NCBI GenBank assembly: GCA_030295235.1
Contig: AP026130.1
Coordinates: 1,178,001 to 1,242,000, forward strand
Source of the DNA: Fistulifera solaris
Lineage: Eukaryota; Bacillariophyta; Bacillariophyceae; Naviculales; Stauroneidaceae
Direction: 5' to 3'
DNA length: 64,000 nucleotides
Part shown: one piece after another, positions 9,640-19,594 of the stretch
How the letters are laid out: every line of letters begins with the position of its first letter
Numbering within the stretch: position 1 is the stretch's first letter
Position numbers and translations under genes: made by a program
The notes under the pieces: model-generated
Told to the model about the DNA's origin: nothing
The model's input: the letters and a program-made list of their open reading frames with translations, nothing else
Database searches by the model: none

Positions 9640-10963
9640 CGTGTTCTGATTCCCTGAAACCAGCACAAAATCATTGTGAGATGAAAACATCAGGTCCAAA
9701 ATTTCTGGACCAGTAAAACAGAATTTCTGTATGACGTGATCGCATGTTCCAAATTTTCTGGAACTCGTACAGAAACACTGTATGTTAACAAACGCCGTCG
9801 TTTAAACTTCTTGAAGTCAAACCGCAATTCTGCATGATCTGATACACTGTGTCCAGATTTTCTGCAACATGCACAGAAGCTCTGAGAGATGAAAACGCCT
9901 GGTCCAGAATTTCTGGACCAGTCAAACAGATTTACTGTATGACAAGATCACTATTTCCAGATTTTCTGGAATTCGCACAGAAACGCCATTTGATAAAAAA
10001 AAACGCCGTCGTTTAACCTTCTTAAAGCCATACAGCATCTCGGTAGGATCCGTAACACTTTGTCCAGATTTCCTGGAACCAGCACGAACCTATCTGTGAG
10101 ATGACAACACCTGGTCCAGAATTTCTGGACCAGTCAGACAAGATCACTATTTCCAGATTTTCTGGAATACACACAGAAACGCTGTTTGACGAAAACCGCC
10201 GTCAAGTAAACTTTTTGAAACCATCCAGCATCTCGGTATGATCCGTAACACTATGTCCAAATTTTCTGAAACCAGCCGAGAAGCTCTGAGAGATGATAAC
10301 ACATGGTCCAGATTTTCTGGACTAGTCAAACAGATTTTCTGTATGACGTTATCGGTATTTCCAGAGCCATACAGCATCTCGGTAGGATCCGTAACACGTT
10401 GTCCAGATTTCCTGGAACCAGCACGAACCTATGTGAGATGAAAACACCTGGTCCAGAATTTCTGGACCAATCAAACAGAATTTCTGTAAGATGTTGTCGG
10501 CATTTTTCAGATTTTCTGGAATTTGCACAGAAACGCTGTTTGATGAAAAACGCCGTCAATAAAAATTTCTTGAAGCCATACACCATCTCGGTAGGGTCTA
10601 TGATCCGATACACTGTGTCCATATTTTCTGGAACCAGCACAGAACCTCTGTGAGATGAAACACCAGGTCCGGAATTTCTGGACCAGTTTCTGTATGACTT
10701 GATCGCAATTTCCAGATTTTCTGGAATTCTCACAGAAACGCTGTTTGACGAAAGGACCGTCGTTTAAAACTTTTTGAAGCTATACAGCATTTTTTTATAT
10801 AATCCGTTACACTGTTTCCAGATTTCTGGAACCAGCAAATATGAACCAATCTGTGAGATGAAAACACCTGGTCCAGAATTTCTGGACGATTCAAGCAGAA
10901 TTTCCAGATTTTCTGGAAATCACTCAAGAACACTGTTTGGTCAATAACGCCGTCTCCTGACCT
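9640..10963 (-). repeat. Palindrome-rich tandem array B (about seven units), inverted relative to array A
   Basis: The dyad GGTCC-AGAATTTCT-GGACC, with variants, starts at 9693, 9901, 10113, 10305, 10450, 10666 and 10870. Spacing is 192-216 bp except for one shortened unit of 145 bp. The sequence is the reverse complement of array A in content and order (CACAGAAACGCTGTTTG then AACGCCGTC). Dyads such as TTCCAGATTTTCTGGAA and CTTCTTGAAG repeat in each unit. Its outer edge, AACGCCGTCT at about 10950, is the reverse complement of AGACGGCGTT at about 5778, the outer edge of array A. The two arrays therefore bound a ~5.2-kb block as imperfect inverted repeats. Confidence 0.9.
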
Positions 10964-11224
10964 TTTCTCATGACTCACGATTGATCTTACTATTTTAGGG
11001 CTCAGTTCAGAGCCTTGGTTCGCAGTCATGGGTTTAATAGGCATCCGTATTTATTCTACGTGATCTTTGTGGATTGCTACGTGCGACTAATTATTTAAAA
11101 AAATGATTTCGACAAGCAATTCAGGTGCTACAATGACATTGTGAATAAAATTCAACATAAAATAGAATATCTAATTAATTAGTGACCTTATGATAATACT
11201 GACACAAATCAATAGCAATCTGAA

Positions 11225-12655
11225 TTACAACGCCACGCGATGACTTGAATCTTGCCGTGCCAAAGCATCACCAATCCGCGCGAAGGCCCATGAAGGCACC
11301 ATCGACTCACTGGAGTCATCGCCGTCGGGACACGCATCTTTCTTGCACGTAGGACATCCTGTCGTAAAGCAATCATCAAAGGAATGAGAACCGGAGAGCC
11401 ATTGATCAATGCAACCCACATGGAAGCTGTGGCTACATGGCAGGACTCTCAAGCGATCTCCATCCGCAAACTGCTCCAAGCAAATGACACACACATCGTC
11501 ATCCTCTGCATAATCCGGCAATCCTTTTTGATTTGAACGTGACCGATGTCTCTTGTCCTTGTGTTGAACCTCTTTCGATCCGTAACCCCCCTCTTGTACC
11601 AACATCCAACTCCATTCTTCCGGCTTGCCCGTCGAATCCGAGTGATCATCTTCTTCGTCACTGGACGTTTCTTCCGGAATACGTGTCGCGGTGAGCCGAG
11701 ACTGGTACGTAATTGTGGGCAGTCGAAGAATACTTTCCACGTCAAGGTGTCGACTGGCGCTGCGAGCCATTCGCACAATGTCCATTTGTGAAATATCGTA
11801 ATCGAGTCGTCCAAATCCACTGGTATCCGAAGGACCGGAGGATCGAGAACCCGCCAAGGCGTTGTGGACGTAATAGGCTTCGGCTTGGCTACTGAGCATT
11901 GCCGAAGAATAAGATAAAGAAGAGGAGTGCCTTTGCAACTGAACCGAACAGGCATCGAACTCATCTACGGAGACCGCCATGGACGGAATGGAGGATGAAG
12001 AGGAAGAAGACGAGCACGATGCTGAGTCATCTTGACTTGCCGATGCTTCGATAGTAGAGAGCTCCTGACCTTTCTTGTTATTATTTCCTTCCAAAGTAGC
12101 CTCCCATATCTTGCTATGATGAAGCACAATGTCATCGTCCTGGAAAAGCCAGCACGCTAAGACATTGAAAAGGCTGCCCGAGAACGAAGAGCTCTCCTTG
12201 TTCTTGAGAAACAACTGAGGACTTCCACCGTACAAATGACCCGAACAGAGCAAGTCTTCGAGTCGATAAAGTCCCGAATGAGAAGGAATCGAGCGAAGAA
12301 TTGCCGGCAACTCCTGTTGAAGATACTCAGCAAAATGGCTGGGCGCTTTTTGGAGAAGAGTGACATCCAGTTTACAACAAGTAGGCGGTGCATGACGAAA
12401 CCAACCAACATAGGGAGATGATTTGTTTTGCGTTCCTTGCGGATACGAATGAGCGGTAAACGCGCTGTGCTGTGAACTTGAAGAATGATGATGCGAAGTC
12501 AGCGGAGGTGAGTGACGAAACCACCCGACGTACGGATTCGACTTGAGAGAAAGATTAGAGCATTTCCGGTAAGTAACTTTCATCAGCGTCGGCCTAGCTC
12601 TGCTAGAAGGCAGAGAGTTGTGGCGACGTAAATTCGAATTGGGGTTATCGAGCAT
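11225..12655 (-). CDS. RING-H2 E3 ubiquitin ligase candidate
   Basis: Single exon, 476 residues from the first Met ([14 protein letters not shown]). The C-terminal RING-H2 finger reads [20 protein letters not shown], then [15 protein letters not shown], then GCPTCKKD; all eight zinc ligands are present. The loop between the sixth and seventh ligands carries about ten extra residues ([13 protein letters not shown]). RING-H2 proteins recruit E2 enzymes, but the target is unknown. The N-terminal part is low-complexity and contains a duplicated motif, [11 protein letters not shown] and [11 protein letters not shown], about 40 residues apart, perhaps a docking peptide. There is a poly-Ser tract in the middle and no transmembrane segment. 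Confidence 0.8.
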   Translation of the reverse strand: MLDNPNSNLRRHNSLPSSRARPTLMKVTYRKCSNLSLKSNPYVGWFRHSPPLTSHHHSSSSQHSAFTAHSYPQGTQNKSSPYVGWFRHAPPTCCKLDVTLLQKAPSHFAEYLQQELPAILRSIPSHSGLYRLEDLLCSGHLYGGSPQLFLKNKESSSFSGSLFNVLACWLFQDDDIVLHHSKIWEATLEGNNNKKGQELSTIEASASQDDSASCSSSSSSSSIPSMAVSVDEFDACSVQLQRHSSSLSYSSAMLSSQAEAYYVHNALAGSRSSGPSDTSGFGRLDYDISQMDIVRMARSASRHLDVESILRLPTITYQSRLTATRIPEETSSDEEDDHSDSTGKPEEWSWMLVQEGGYGSKEVQHKDKRHRSRSNQKGLPDYAEDDDVCVICLEQFADGDRLRVLPCSHSFHVGCIDQWLSGSHSFDDCFTTGCPTCKKDACPDGDDSSESMVPSWAFARIGDALARQDSSHRVAL

Positions 12656-13519
12656 TTTTCCTGTCTCGGGACAATGAGAATTTCGGTAGGGTATTCGCAA
12701 AGCAACAATCGTAGCTAATTCTTCAAGAAATTTGATAGTGGCTCAACAATGCAGCGAATTCAAAGATCTACTTCTTCAAATGACTTTGTGGTGCAAATTC
12801 GAATTTCAGAAGTCAATTGTTTGCGCAGCAGATCCTTGCTGCACAACACTGACACCTCGTCGTTTCAGATCAAAGAACAACTTGCGTCGAATTCGTCCAT
12901 TTTTGCGTGCGATCATTCGTCACGTTGTCTCATTGCAGGAACGATAATGTCTTTTGCATTTCCGAGAATACCAAATGGCACTCGCGAACGGTCATTTATT
13001 TATTGTGCGAGCGCGCGGTCACGTTTTGTATTATGAGATCTTGTTCATAGAAAGTGTAGTACTATACTCTATTTTTGTAGTGTCCACAAAGAGCAGCGCG
13101 TTCGGAACGCACGCACCACGCGCAAACGCGGGAGACGCAGACGTGAGTGAGTCCAAACGGCGGGAAGATTTGACACGTGTCGCATTCAACATTCAAAACG
13201 TGCGTCTAGTACTCTTTTCGTCACACAAGGAATTCGAATTTCGTGCCGGAATTCTTGCAATGCCTGACTCATGACAACTCATGACTTAAATATGATGACG
13301 GTGTTATTACGGTTTTAAAAGACGAGACGCTCTCCTTTAGCTTTACCTAGTCAAAAGGAGCTATGAGAGCACTTGTTCAAACCAATTACTGGCGGAATTA
13401 CTACTATCGACATCTATAAGATGCCGCAGAAGAAGAAGAAGAAGAAAAGCCACCTTTCATCGCTTTTGTTCTTTAGCTAGCTGGTTACAGGCTGATAACA
13501 ATTCGCGCCTTAAACGAAA
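12656..13519. other. Intergenic, nothing coding recognised
   Basis: About 860 bp upstream of the RING gene and downstream of the gene at 13520. It holds two CTCATGAC copies near 13267-13285 and a GAAGAAGAAGAAGAAG run near 13430. Short open frames show no homology I recognise. Confidence 0.4.
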
Positions 13520-14363
13520 TCACGAGGAAGGATTTCGAAATAGATCCGCGATGGGAATGAATTCTGTTCTTCCAAATCCACCTCCAGGAGGATCAGGAGA
13601 TGTTGGGTCACCGTTTGCGTCTTTCGGGTAACACCACAGCAGCAGTCGCCGTGATAGTTTGTGAAGTGGCACAAAATTTGTAGCGGTTTCATCTTTACCA
13701 AAAACAAGCGTTTCAGTTCGATTGTCTTTGATATTGTGGAGCCGGTAAGTGATCATCATGTTGTCACTGAATGCGTAGTGAATATCTAGCTCCTTCTTCT
13801 GTCGTTTCTTTTCCTCTTCTTCTACTCGTTGTAGTTCAAGAGCGGCTTCTTTTCGATTAAATCGCTTTCGTTTCTTAAGCATTTCGTTCTTTTCTGCTAT
13901 GGGAATACCACCGGGCCCCAAAGGCGGCGGTACTTTTTCATGGTTCAATTCGGCGCGCTTCTGCACCAATTCGTCGTCGAACATTCGCGGAATTACTTTG
14001 TGTTCCAGCAGCTTGAGTAGTTCGTCAAATTTAGAGTTTCCTTGTGTTTCCTCCTCATTGAACCACAGAATATCCGCTCGTCGGATGTGTAGAACGACTT
14101 CGACGCATTGTTGTTGACCCACTTTGACTTCCAGAAAAGTACGCGGGTGAGCGATCTTCATGGATCCCGCTTTCCTCTGTTGTTGACGAAGAATTCGACT
14201 TGATGCTGTTAATAAAACATTTTACCTGGTAGTTTACTTTCTTTTGCTCGTTTGGAAAGGGTGACTTTGTCGGCAATTTGCAAATGTCGCAAAATTTTCT
14301 GTTGGCTGTTACCATGTACATCAATCCCGCAAAGACGTGACTAAAACATAGACGAAGTCTCAT
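13520..14363 (-). CDS. Unknown protein, 2 exons
   Basis: Exon 1 (14363-14226) and exon 2 (14176-13520) are joined across a 49-bp intron (GTAAAA..CAACAG, phase 0), giving 264 residues. Joining gives the smooth reading VNYQ-RKAGSMKIAHPRTF. Near the N-terminus, NRKFCDICKLPTK has a CxxC pair that could bind zinc only with further ligands. A highly charged helical stretch (EKNEMLKKRKRFNRKEAALE) lies in the middle and is probably a coiled coil. A globular C-terminal part follows. I recognise no family. The start could lie at a later Met. Confidence 0.6.
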
Positions 14364-16137
14364 AGCGGTTGTTTGACTTCTTAATGAGTATTCCTACGGT
14401 CAACATCCGCCCCGGAAGAAAGTATTGGTAGCCAAAAACCAGAGTAGATGCATTTTAGGACGAGTCAGTTAGCTAAGCTCAACGTTGGTTTGCCAGAATG
14501 AATCAAGATGAGCTATAAAGCCAGCGGTGTAACTAATCAGAAAAAATATACATTACTAACAAGTTAACGACGACGAGAAACGTAGTTGAGCGTTCTCCCT
14601 TGGATTCTCAGTAGCTCGTGGCGAAATACATGTATTCGACGGCTTACAAAATTGAGATGAAGATGATGTATCTGAAAAATATCTGATGGCAATTTTTTCG
14701 CATTTCTACTCTGTTTGGGTGACTGGCCTTTCTTCTACCGCGCGCGTAGGGATGGTGCAAGAGGCGGAGAGGTCGGGCAATCGAGGTAATGTTTTGGTTT
14801 CGTTTCTTTTCATTTTCCTGGCACTGTGATATGGATCAAGAAGCGAACTCGTCACTACAGAGTTTGGAGATTTCCTTCCGCCTGGCGTTATGACAATTGG
14901 TCTTCCATCGTAGTCATTTGCATATTTAAACCCAGCAGCCACAGCCAAAGGCTTGGTTCGTCTTTGCGCGATCTCTCGGATGAAGAAAGCGGTTTATTGT
15001 ATGTAAACGAGGCTACGTCGCCATACGGCTTGACGGAGGAAGATAGGCCCGCTAACTCGTCTGCTCCACCAGGAAAGAAGCCTTCCGCACTGCAGCAAGT
15101 TACCTAAACATACGGGGTGGTGTGAGTGCAACTTCACAGCAGTGTGATGCGATTACAAGTAACGTACATTACTACACCCATCGGAAAAGGCTGCAAGAAA
15201 GAAGTCTCGATAGATGGATACTTCCCCGAACAAATAGAGAAATGAGTTTCTTGTTTGATTAGATTCTGTGTTCTTGTTGGCGTCGTTCTTCGAATCTTCC
15301 AACGTATCATAGTCTTCATCATCGATTATTATCCGATGGCATTCATCGTCACACTTAACTTCGTTCGCTTCCTCTCCACAAAGAATGGACATTTGTTGTA
15401 ATGCAATACAGTTGGCCGTTTTACTTCTTGAGCCAATTCAAAAGTGCAAGCCCCAAAAGCACAATCGCTGAAAGCGTTTTGCAGATTGGAAAGAAGTGGT
15501 GGTGTCTGGATGATTCTAACTTCATGAATAATCATGAATCATGATGCATTTCTCATTTTAATTTTCAACGTATAAAAATCAAAGAAATTTTACGAGTCCG
15601 TGTAAATAATGAGGAGATTCGAGCGTTAAGTGACGTTACAAGAAGAGATTTTCCTCTATGTAAAAGCGTTGGAGTGAGTCTTTGGGCGTGTCACAAGTAT
15701 TATTATGACGTTCTACGGTTTTGTTTGAAATCAAATGCCGTTACTGGTAAGCCTTAAGGTTAGGGTTGAAAGGATTTTTGAAACGTAACCGTACCTTTAG
15801 TTTTCTAAAAAGCAACAAGTTGATGTCAGAGAGACGCATCTTTGGCTCTATAGGTCCCACAACGCAAATTACAGCGATATGATCGAAGAGTATTTGTCTC
15901 AGGAAGCCGTCACTGGTTCAGCAAGTCAAGCAATGAACCCCTCAAAAGCGACCGAGTAGTTTAACTTTTGTTAAATCGCCTCTTACCTCTATAGACTAGA
16001 AAACGAAAAAAAACAAGAAACAGGATTAAATTCTCTTTGGATCAACACTTTTTGTGTTGGCTGCTATAAGATCAATAAAACTATTCAATGACGCTACAGT
16101 TTTAAAGACATCGTGAAGCAGATCGACGTTTCTTCAC
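14364..16137. other. Ambiguous region with short frames on both strands
   Basis: No recognisable gene. Two overlapping frames look somewhat coding: plus 14826-15107 (ends SLRDLSDEESGLLYVNEATS and onward) and minus 14948-14706 (KYANDYDGRPIVITPGGRKS), with another on minus at 15392-15153 (acidic). They cannot all be real. GTAATG near 14785 and CCCAGCAG near 14939 would suit a plus-strand intron, but the phases do not join cleanly. Bases 15540-16100 show nothing. Confidence 0.25.
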
Positions 16138-16668
16138 TCATCGCTTTCGCGTTGCCATAAATCGCCAAGTCAACAAGGAGATCACAGCCACTGCTGCGGC
16201 AGCTTGGGCGCCTTTTCTCCAGTTCTCTTCCCTTAGGTTTGCAGCTTTACCACCCTGCTCGAAAAGACTTCGCATAGGCGTCAACACTTGCACCGCTTCT
16301 TGAATGAGTGCCTTATCAATATCAAGCTCTTCAAACGTGCTTCGCAAGTGTTTCATCATCAAATCAAAGTGACTTTCGTTCAACCCCATTTCGAATAATT
16401 TGGCGTGTTTGTTAAGAACAAGATGTTCGACATCCAAGTCTTTCGGCATGGTCGTAAAGGCAATCGACATGAAATTAAACTGATGCCATTTAAGAACCGA
16501 AATGTTATTTCCGTGGAAAAAACGTTGCAGTTCCGGATCTTGCAGCAGCCGGTCGTAAAATCGATCCACGGCCGCATTCAGAACTTGCTTTCCTCCGAGT
16601 TTGGCCAAGAGTTCGTCCTTGCGTGAACTCTGGCTGCTGTGTAGGACTTCGGCACTCGCTAATGTCAT
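16138..16668 (-). CDS. Truncated hemoglobin (group 1-like) with C-terminal membrane anchor
   Basis: Single exon, 176 residues. The globin part covers about residues 17-125: LLAKLGGKQVLNAAVDRFYD with the B-helix Tyr, DPELQRFF, and the proximal-His segment LNKHAKLFEMGLNESHFDLM. These fit the group 1 truncated-hemoglobin pattern, which binds O2 and NO and often detoxifies NO. After a charged linker, the last ~25 residues (GAQAAAAVAVISLLTWRFMA then TRKR) form one hydrophobic helix with a basic end, as in tail-anchored proteins. That would place the heme domain in the cytosol on an organelle or ER membrane. Family truncated hemoglobins are usually soluble, so the anchor is unusual. Confidence 0.8.
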   Translation of the reverse strand: MTLASAEVLHSSQSSRKDELLAKLGGKQVLNAAVDRFYDRLLQDPELQRFFHGNNISVLKWHQFNFMSIAFTTMPKDLDVEHLVLNKHAKLFEMGLNESHFDLMMKHLRSTFEELDIDKALIQEAVQVLTPMRSLFEQGGKAANLREENWRKGAQAAAAVAVISLLTWRFMATRKR

Positions 16669-16990
16669 GATGAAGAGTAAGAAAGAAAAGAGAATATAAG
16701 GAGGTAATACAAGTCAACAAGGAAGGTGAAGAAGAATAATGGATGGTGCGATTTTGATAAGTGGCATTTCAATGTGACGCGTCGACGCGTCGGAGGTGCA
16801 GAATTGTTGCGTGAAGGCGGTGCAAACGCGAATTGTTCGCCGTCGAAAAGCGAACCGGGAAAATGTCGCACCGCGTTGTTGAGATGCAGCGCAGAAAATA
16901 AAAACAAAAAAAGCGAGAGAATAAAATCCTATCTTCGAAGTATGATATGAGAGACTACTTGTTAGCAAAGCTTAAGGTATTTAACTAACA

Positions 16991-17989
16991 ATGAGCGGGT
17001 TGGTGGGGAGAGCAATCGGAGGCGTGGTGAATCCGGTCGTTAGCAATGTTGATTTCAATGACATTCTGATGCGTATCGACTTAAATGAGGTCATCGATCG
17101 TATTGATGTAGACAGAATTCTTGAACTTGTTGATATAAATCAGTTACTGGAAAGAATCAATTTCGATCGAGTCGTCGAACGTTTGCCGATTCAAGAAATT
17201 GTCGATCGATCCAACATTGGGGAGATTGTCGCTCGCTCCTCTTCGGGTATCTTTTCTCAACTTCTCGACGCTATTCGAGCTCAAGCGGCCAAGTACGATT
17301 ACATCTTTCAAGGAATGGGTAGATGTCGCTGCTACTGGAGAAAACGCTTTGTTGACTGGGAGCTACCACCAAAGCCTGGAAAATACGATCGGATTGCCGA
17401 CGGAAAGATTCGATGTCCTCGAAATGCTGGAGGTCTAGCGTACGCCATGCAAGGACGGAACGCTGGAATTGTGTCGAGGACGTGCTCTTACTGGATAGAT
17501 GAACTGTTCATTATTTTCTCATTTGCGGGCTGGATCGCCCTCGCTCGACAAGCCTACGGCGTTGTCCAGAACGAAGAATTCTACACTCCTGAATGGCTAT
17601 ACGTGATCATGTATATCTCCTACGGAGTTTCTTACGACTTTCTCTCTTACTACTTGGTTGGGAGAACGCTGGGTATGGCTATTATGGGTCTCAAGCTGGT
17701 CAGTCAGAGAACCGGAAAATGGCTCGGCCCAATTCGTTGTTTTGTAAGAGCGCTGTTTGTGTCAATAAGGCTGCTGGCTTTGCCCAGTCTGATCATCGGC
17801 TTGATTCGCAAGGACAGGAGGCACTTTCTGGACTTGGTATGCGGATCATGTGTCATCTATTCCTGGGACGCCCGTCCCCCAAGGAGGTGCGACAGTCAGG
17901 CGAAGCATTCAATGAGGGACAGCAATCCTTACTTCAGACCGTTGGAAGACGACGACGATCAAGAGCTTGAAGACTTTCATGAGCCTTGA
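16991..17989 (+). CDS. RDD-family membrane protein with seven nine-residue N-terminal repeats
   Basis: Single exon, 332 residues. Residues ~20-82 are seven consecutive nine-residue units of the form (V/I)D(x)(N/D)xxxxR, such as VDFNDILMR, IDLNEVIDR, IDVDRILEL and VDINQLLER. The C-terminal ~150 residues are an RDD domain: an Arg in SRTCSYWIDELFIIF, membrane spans near SFAGWIALA and WLYVIMYISYG, the RTLGMAIMGLKLV segment, and a final span before KDRRHFLDLVCG. RDD proteins are polytopic and mostly bacterial, with unclear transport roles. Similar short repeats before an RDD domain occur, to my memory, in actinobacterial proteins, which hints at transfer. The acidic tail (EDDDDQELEDF) is not part of the family core. 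Confidence 0.75.
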   Translation: MSGLVGRAIGGVVNPVVSNVDFNDILMRIDLNEVIDRIDVDRILELVDINQLLERINFDRVVERLPIQEIVDRSNIGEIVARSSSGIFSQLLDAIRAQAAKYDYIFQGMGRCRCYWRKRFVDWELPPKPGKYDRIADGKIRCPRNAGGLAYAMQGRNAGIVSRTCSYWIDELFIIFSFAGWIALARQAYGVVQNEEFYTPEWLYVIMYISYGVSYDFLSYYLVGRTLGMAIMGLKLVSQRTGKWLGPIRCFVRALFVSIRLLALPSLIIGLIRKDRRHFLDLVCGSCVIYSWDARPPRRCDSQAKHSMRDSNPYFRPLEDDDDQELEDFHEP

Positions 17990-18357
17990 CTCGACTCTGA
18001 AAAATGCTTGGCGAACTTTTTGCTACGGAGTAGATTTTATTGCCGGCGTTTCATTTTCAGTCACGAATAGTGAGGATCGTAACGACGAGAACAGTCATTT
18101 TGACACTATGACCATCGTACACTATGTTCGATAGAGTTTTGACTTCTTGACCTCTCCCCCCTCTCCGTCTTTTTCGCGGGCAAAGGGCAGGCACAGCACT
18201 ATGGCTCAAAGAGTAGAATGGGACTATCCAATTTCGCCAATTTTTATTGAAGACGTTGCGACGATTACATTTTGTTTGTTTATCTTGTTCCGATCGGAAA
18301 AAGGGATTAGTTTCAACAAGTCGCGTTGGTTAGACCCACAGGCAGCCGGAAAACCAA
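17990..18357 (+). promoter_or_regulatory. Intergenic upstream of acidic protein gene
   Basis: 368 bp between the RDD gene and the next start. A pyrimidine-rich stretch (CCTCTCCCCCCTCTCC near 18152) lies ~200 bp before the ATG. No conserved upstream exon could be shown. Confidence 0.3.
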
Positions 18358-19387
18358 ATGAAAGAAGACATGAGTGAGAGTAACTACAGTGAAAGCAGTG
18401 AAGAAAGCACGGCTGTGCTCAAGCCTGTGGACGATACACCGTCGGACGCAAAAGACGTTGAGACCACTCAAATGACTCATCCAGAGTCGGAAGAAGAGTC
18501 TAATCAAGGCTCTGATGAGGATTCGGATGAGGAATCGGAGGGTGAAGCTCAAGCGGCTCAAAAGAAGGACAGCGAGGCATCGGTGGAGTCGGACGACGAG
18601 TCCTCCGCCTCGGAGCAGCAGCCAGAGAAAGGAAGCGCAGAAGAACCGGTACAAGAGGACAAATCCGAGAACGAGGCTGATGACGATGACGAACAAGTCG
18701 CACCTGATCTTTCTATGACAACTGAAAATGAAGACAAGGAGGCTAAGAAAGAAGAAGAGGAAGAGGTCACTAAAGAAGTTGTGGAGGTTACTGAAGACGT
18801 TGTACCAGCTACTGTCTCCGAACACGTTTTGGAACCAGAAACCGAGGCAAAATGCGAAGATAGCACACCTGAGATTGCGAAAGATGTAGAATCGAAATCC
18901 GAGGATAAGGAAGAAAAGCCTGTGGATACCGCTGCCATCAAAGCGTCTTTTTTCTCAGGGAAGCGCCGCCCCTTCCCAGGGAAGCGCGAGTGCGGACAAA
19001 TTCAGAGAGCCGGTACTGAAGGAAAAGATTAAAAATCCCGTTTTGCTGGAAAATGCGGGGCAAAAGCACGGAGCGGGCATTGATAAGTTTCACGAACCTG
19101 TGCTCAAGACAAAAATTAAGAACCCGGTGTCGTTTAGCGGACAGAAGCACTCGGCCGGAGCTGCCACTTTCGAAAGCAAGGTCGCTCTCGAGAAAGGTCT
19201 CCGAAACCCGACTTTCGGATATCTCAAGTCCTCCTTCACAGGTATCTCTAAATTCACGGAACCTATTGCGGTTTCAAGCGGCAAAACTGACAGCTTGAAG
19301 CGTAGTGAGTGGGGAAAAGGTGGACCGAAGGGCAGCTTCAAATGGGTGCAAGTCGGTGGCTCTTGGAAGAAGCAGTACGATGCATAG
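18358..19387 (+). CDS. Acidic low-complexity protein with C-terminal repeat motif; one homopolymer frame break
   Basis: Unknown function. The first ~190 residues are dominated by Glu, Asp and Ser and are surely disordered. The C-terminal ~140 residues contain two copies of DKF(R/H)EPVLK(E/T)KIKNPV, about 28 residues apart, and a related ISKFTEPIAVSSGK. It ends with a basic, aromatic tail (FKWVQVGGSWKKQYDA). The T6 run at 18948-18953 is one base too long; correcting it gives KASFSQGSAAPSQGSASADK and a 342-residue protein. The duplicated peptide continues across the break, which supports the corrected frame. Acidic tail plus basic repeats would suit a chaperone or nuclear protein, but this is only a guess. 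Confidence 0.65.
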
Positions 19388-19594
19388 ACATTAAAGAAAC
19401 CTTCACATTGAAGCGTTTGCTATCACTTCTGCGTACAGATGCATACATACATACATTTCAAACGATGTAATAATTTGAATCGAATAATATTAATAAAAAT
19501 CTCGTATAGAAATCTTAACTGTAAGCCCATAGAGACGACAGCTGCAGCTGCATATAGTAGCAAAGAAAAATTGTTAAAGTGGGGAAAATAAAAT

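Noticed and set aside
5861-10880. Array dyads as heat-shock elements
   Set aside because: AGAA and TTCT halves are present but the spacing (1 or 3 nt) does not match the two-base gap of nGAAnnTTCn.
5776-10963. Interpretation as a single DNA transposon with terminal inverted repeats
   Set aside because: No transposase, no target-site duplication found, and the two internal genes are ordinary cellular genes; kept only as an open possibility in the findings.
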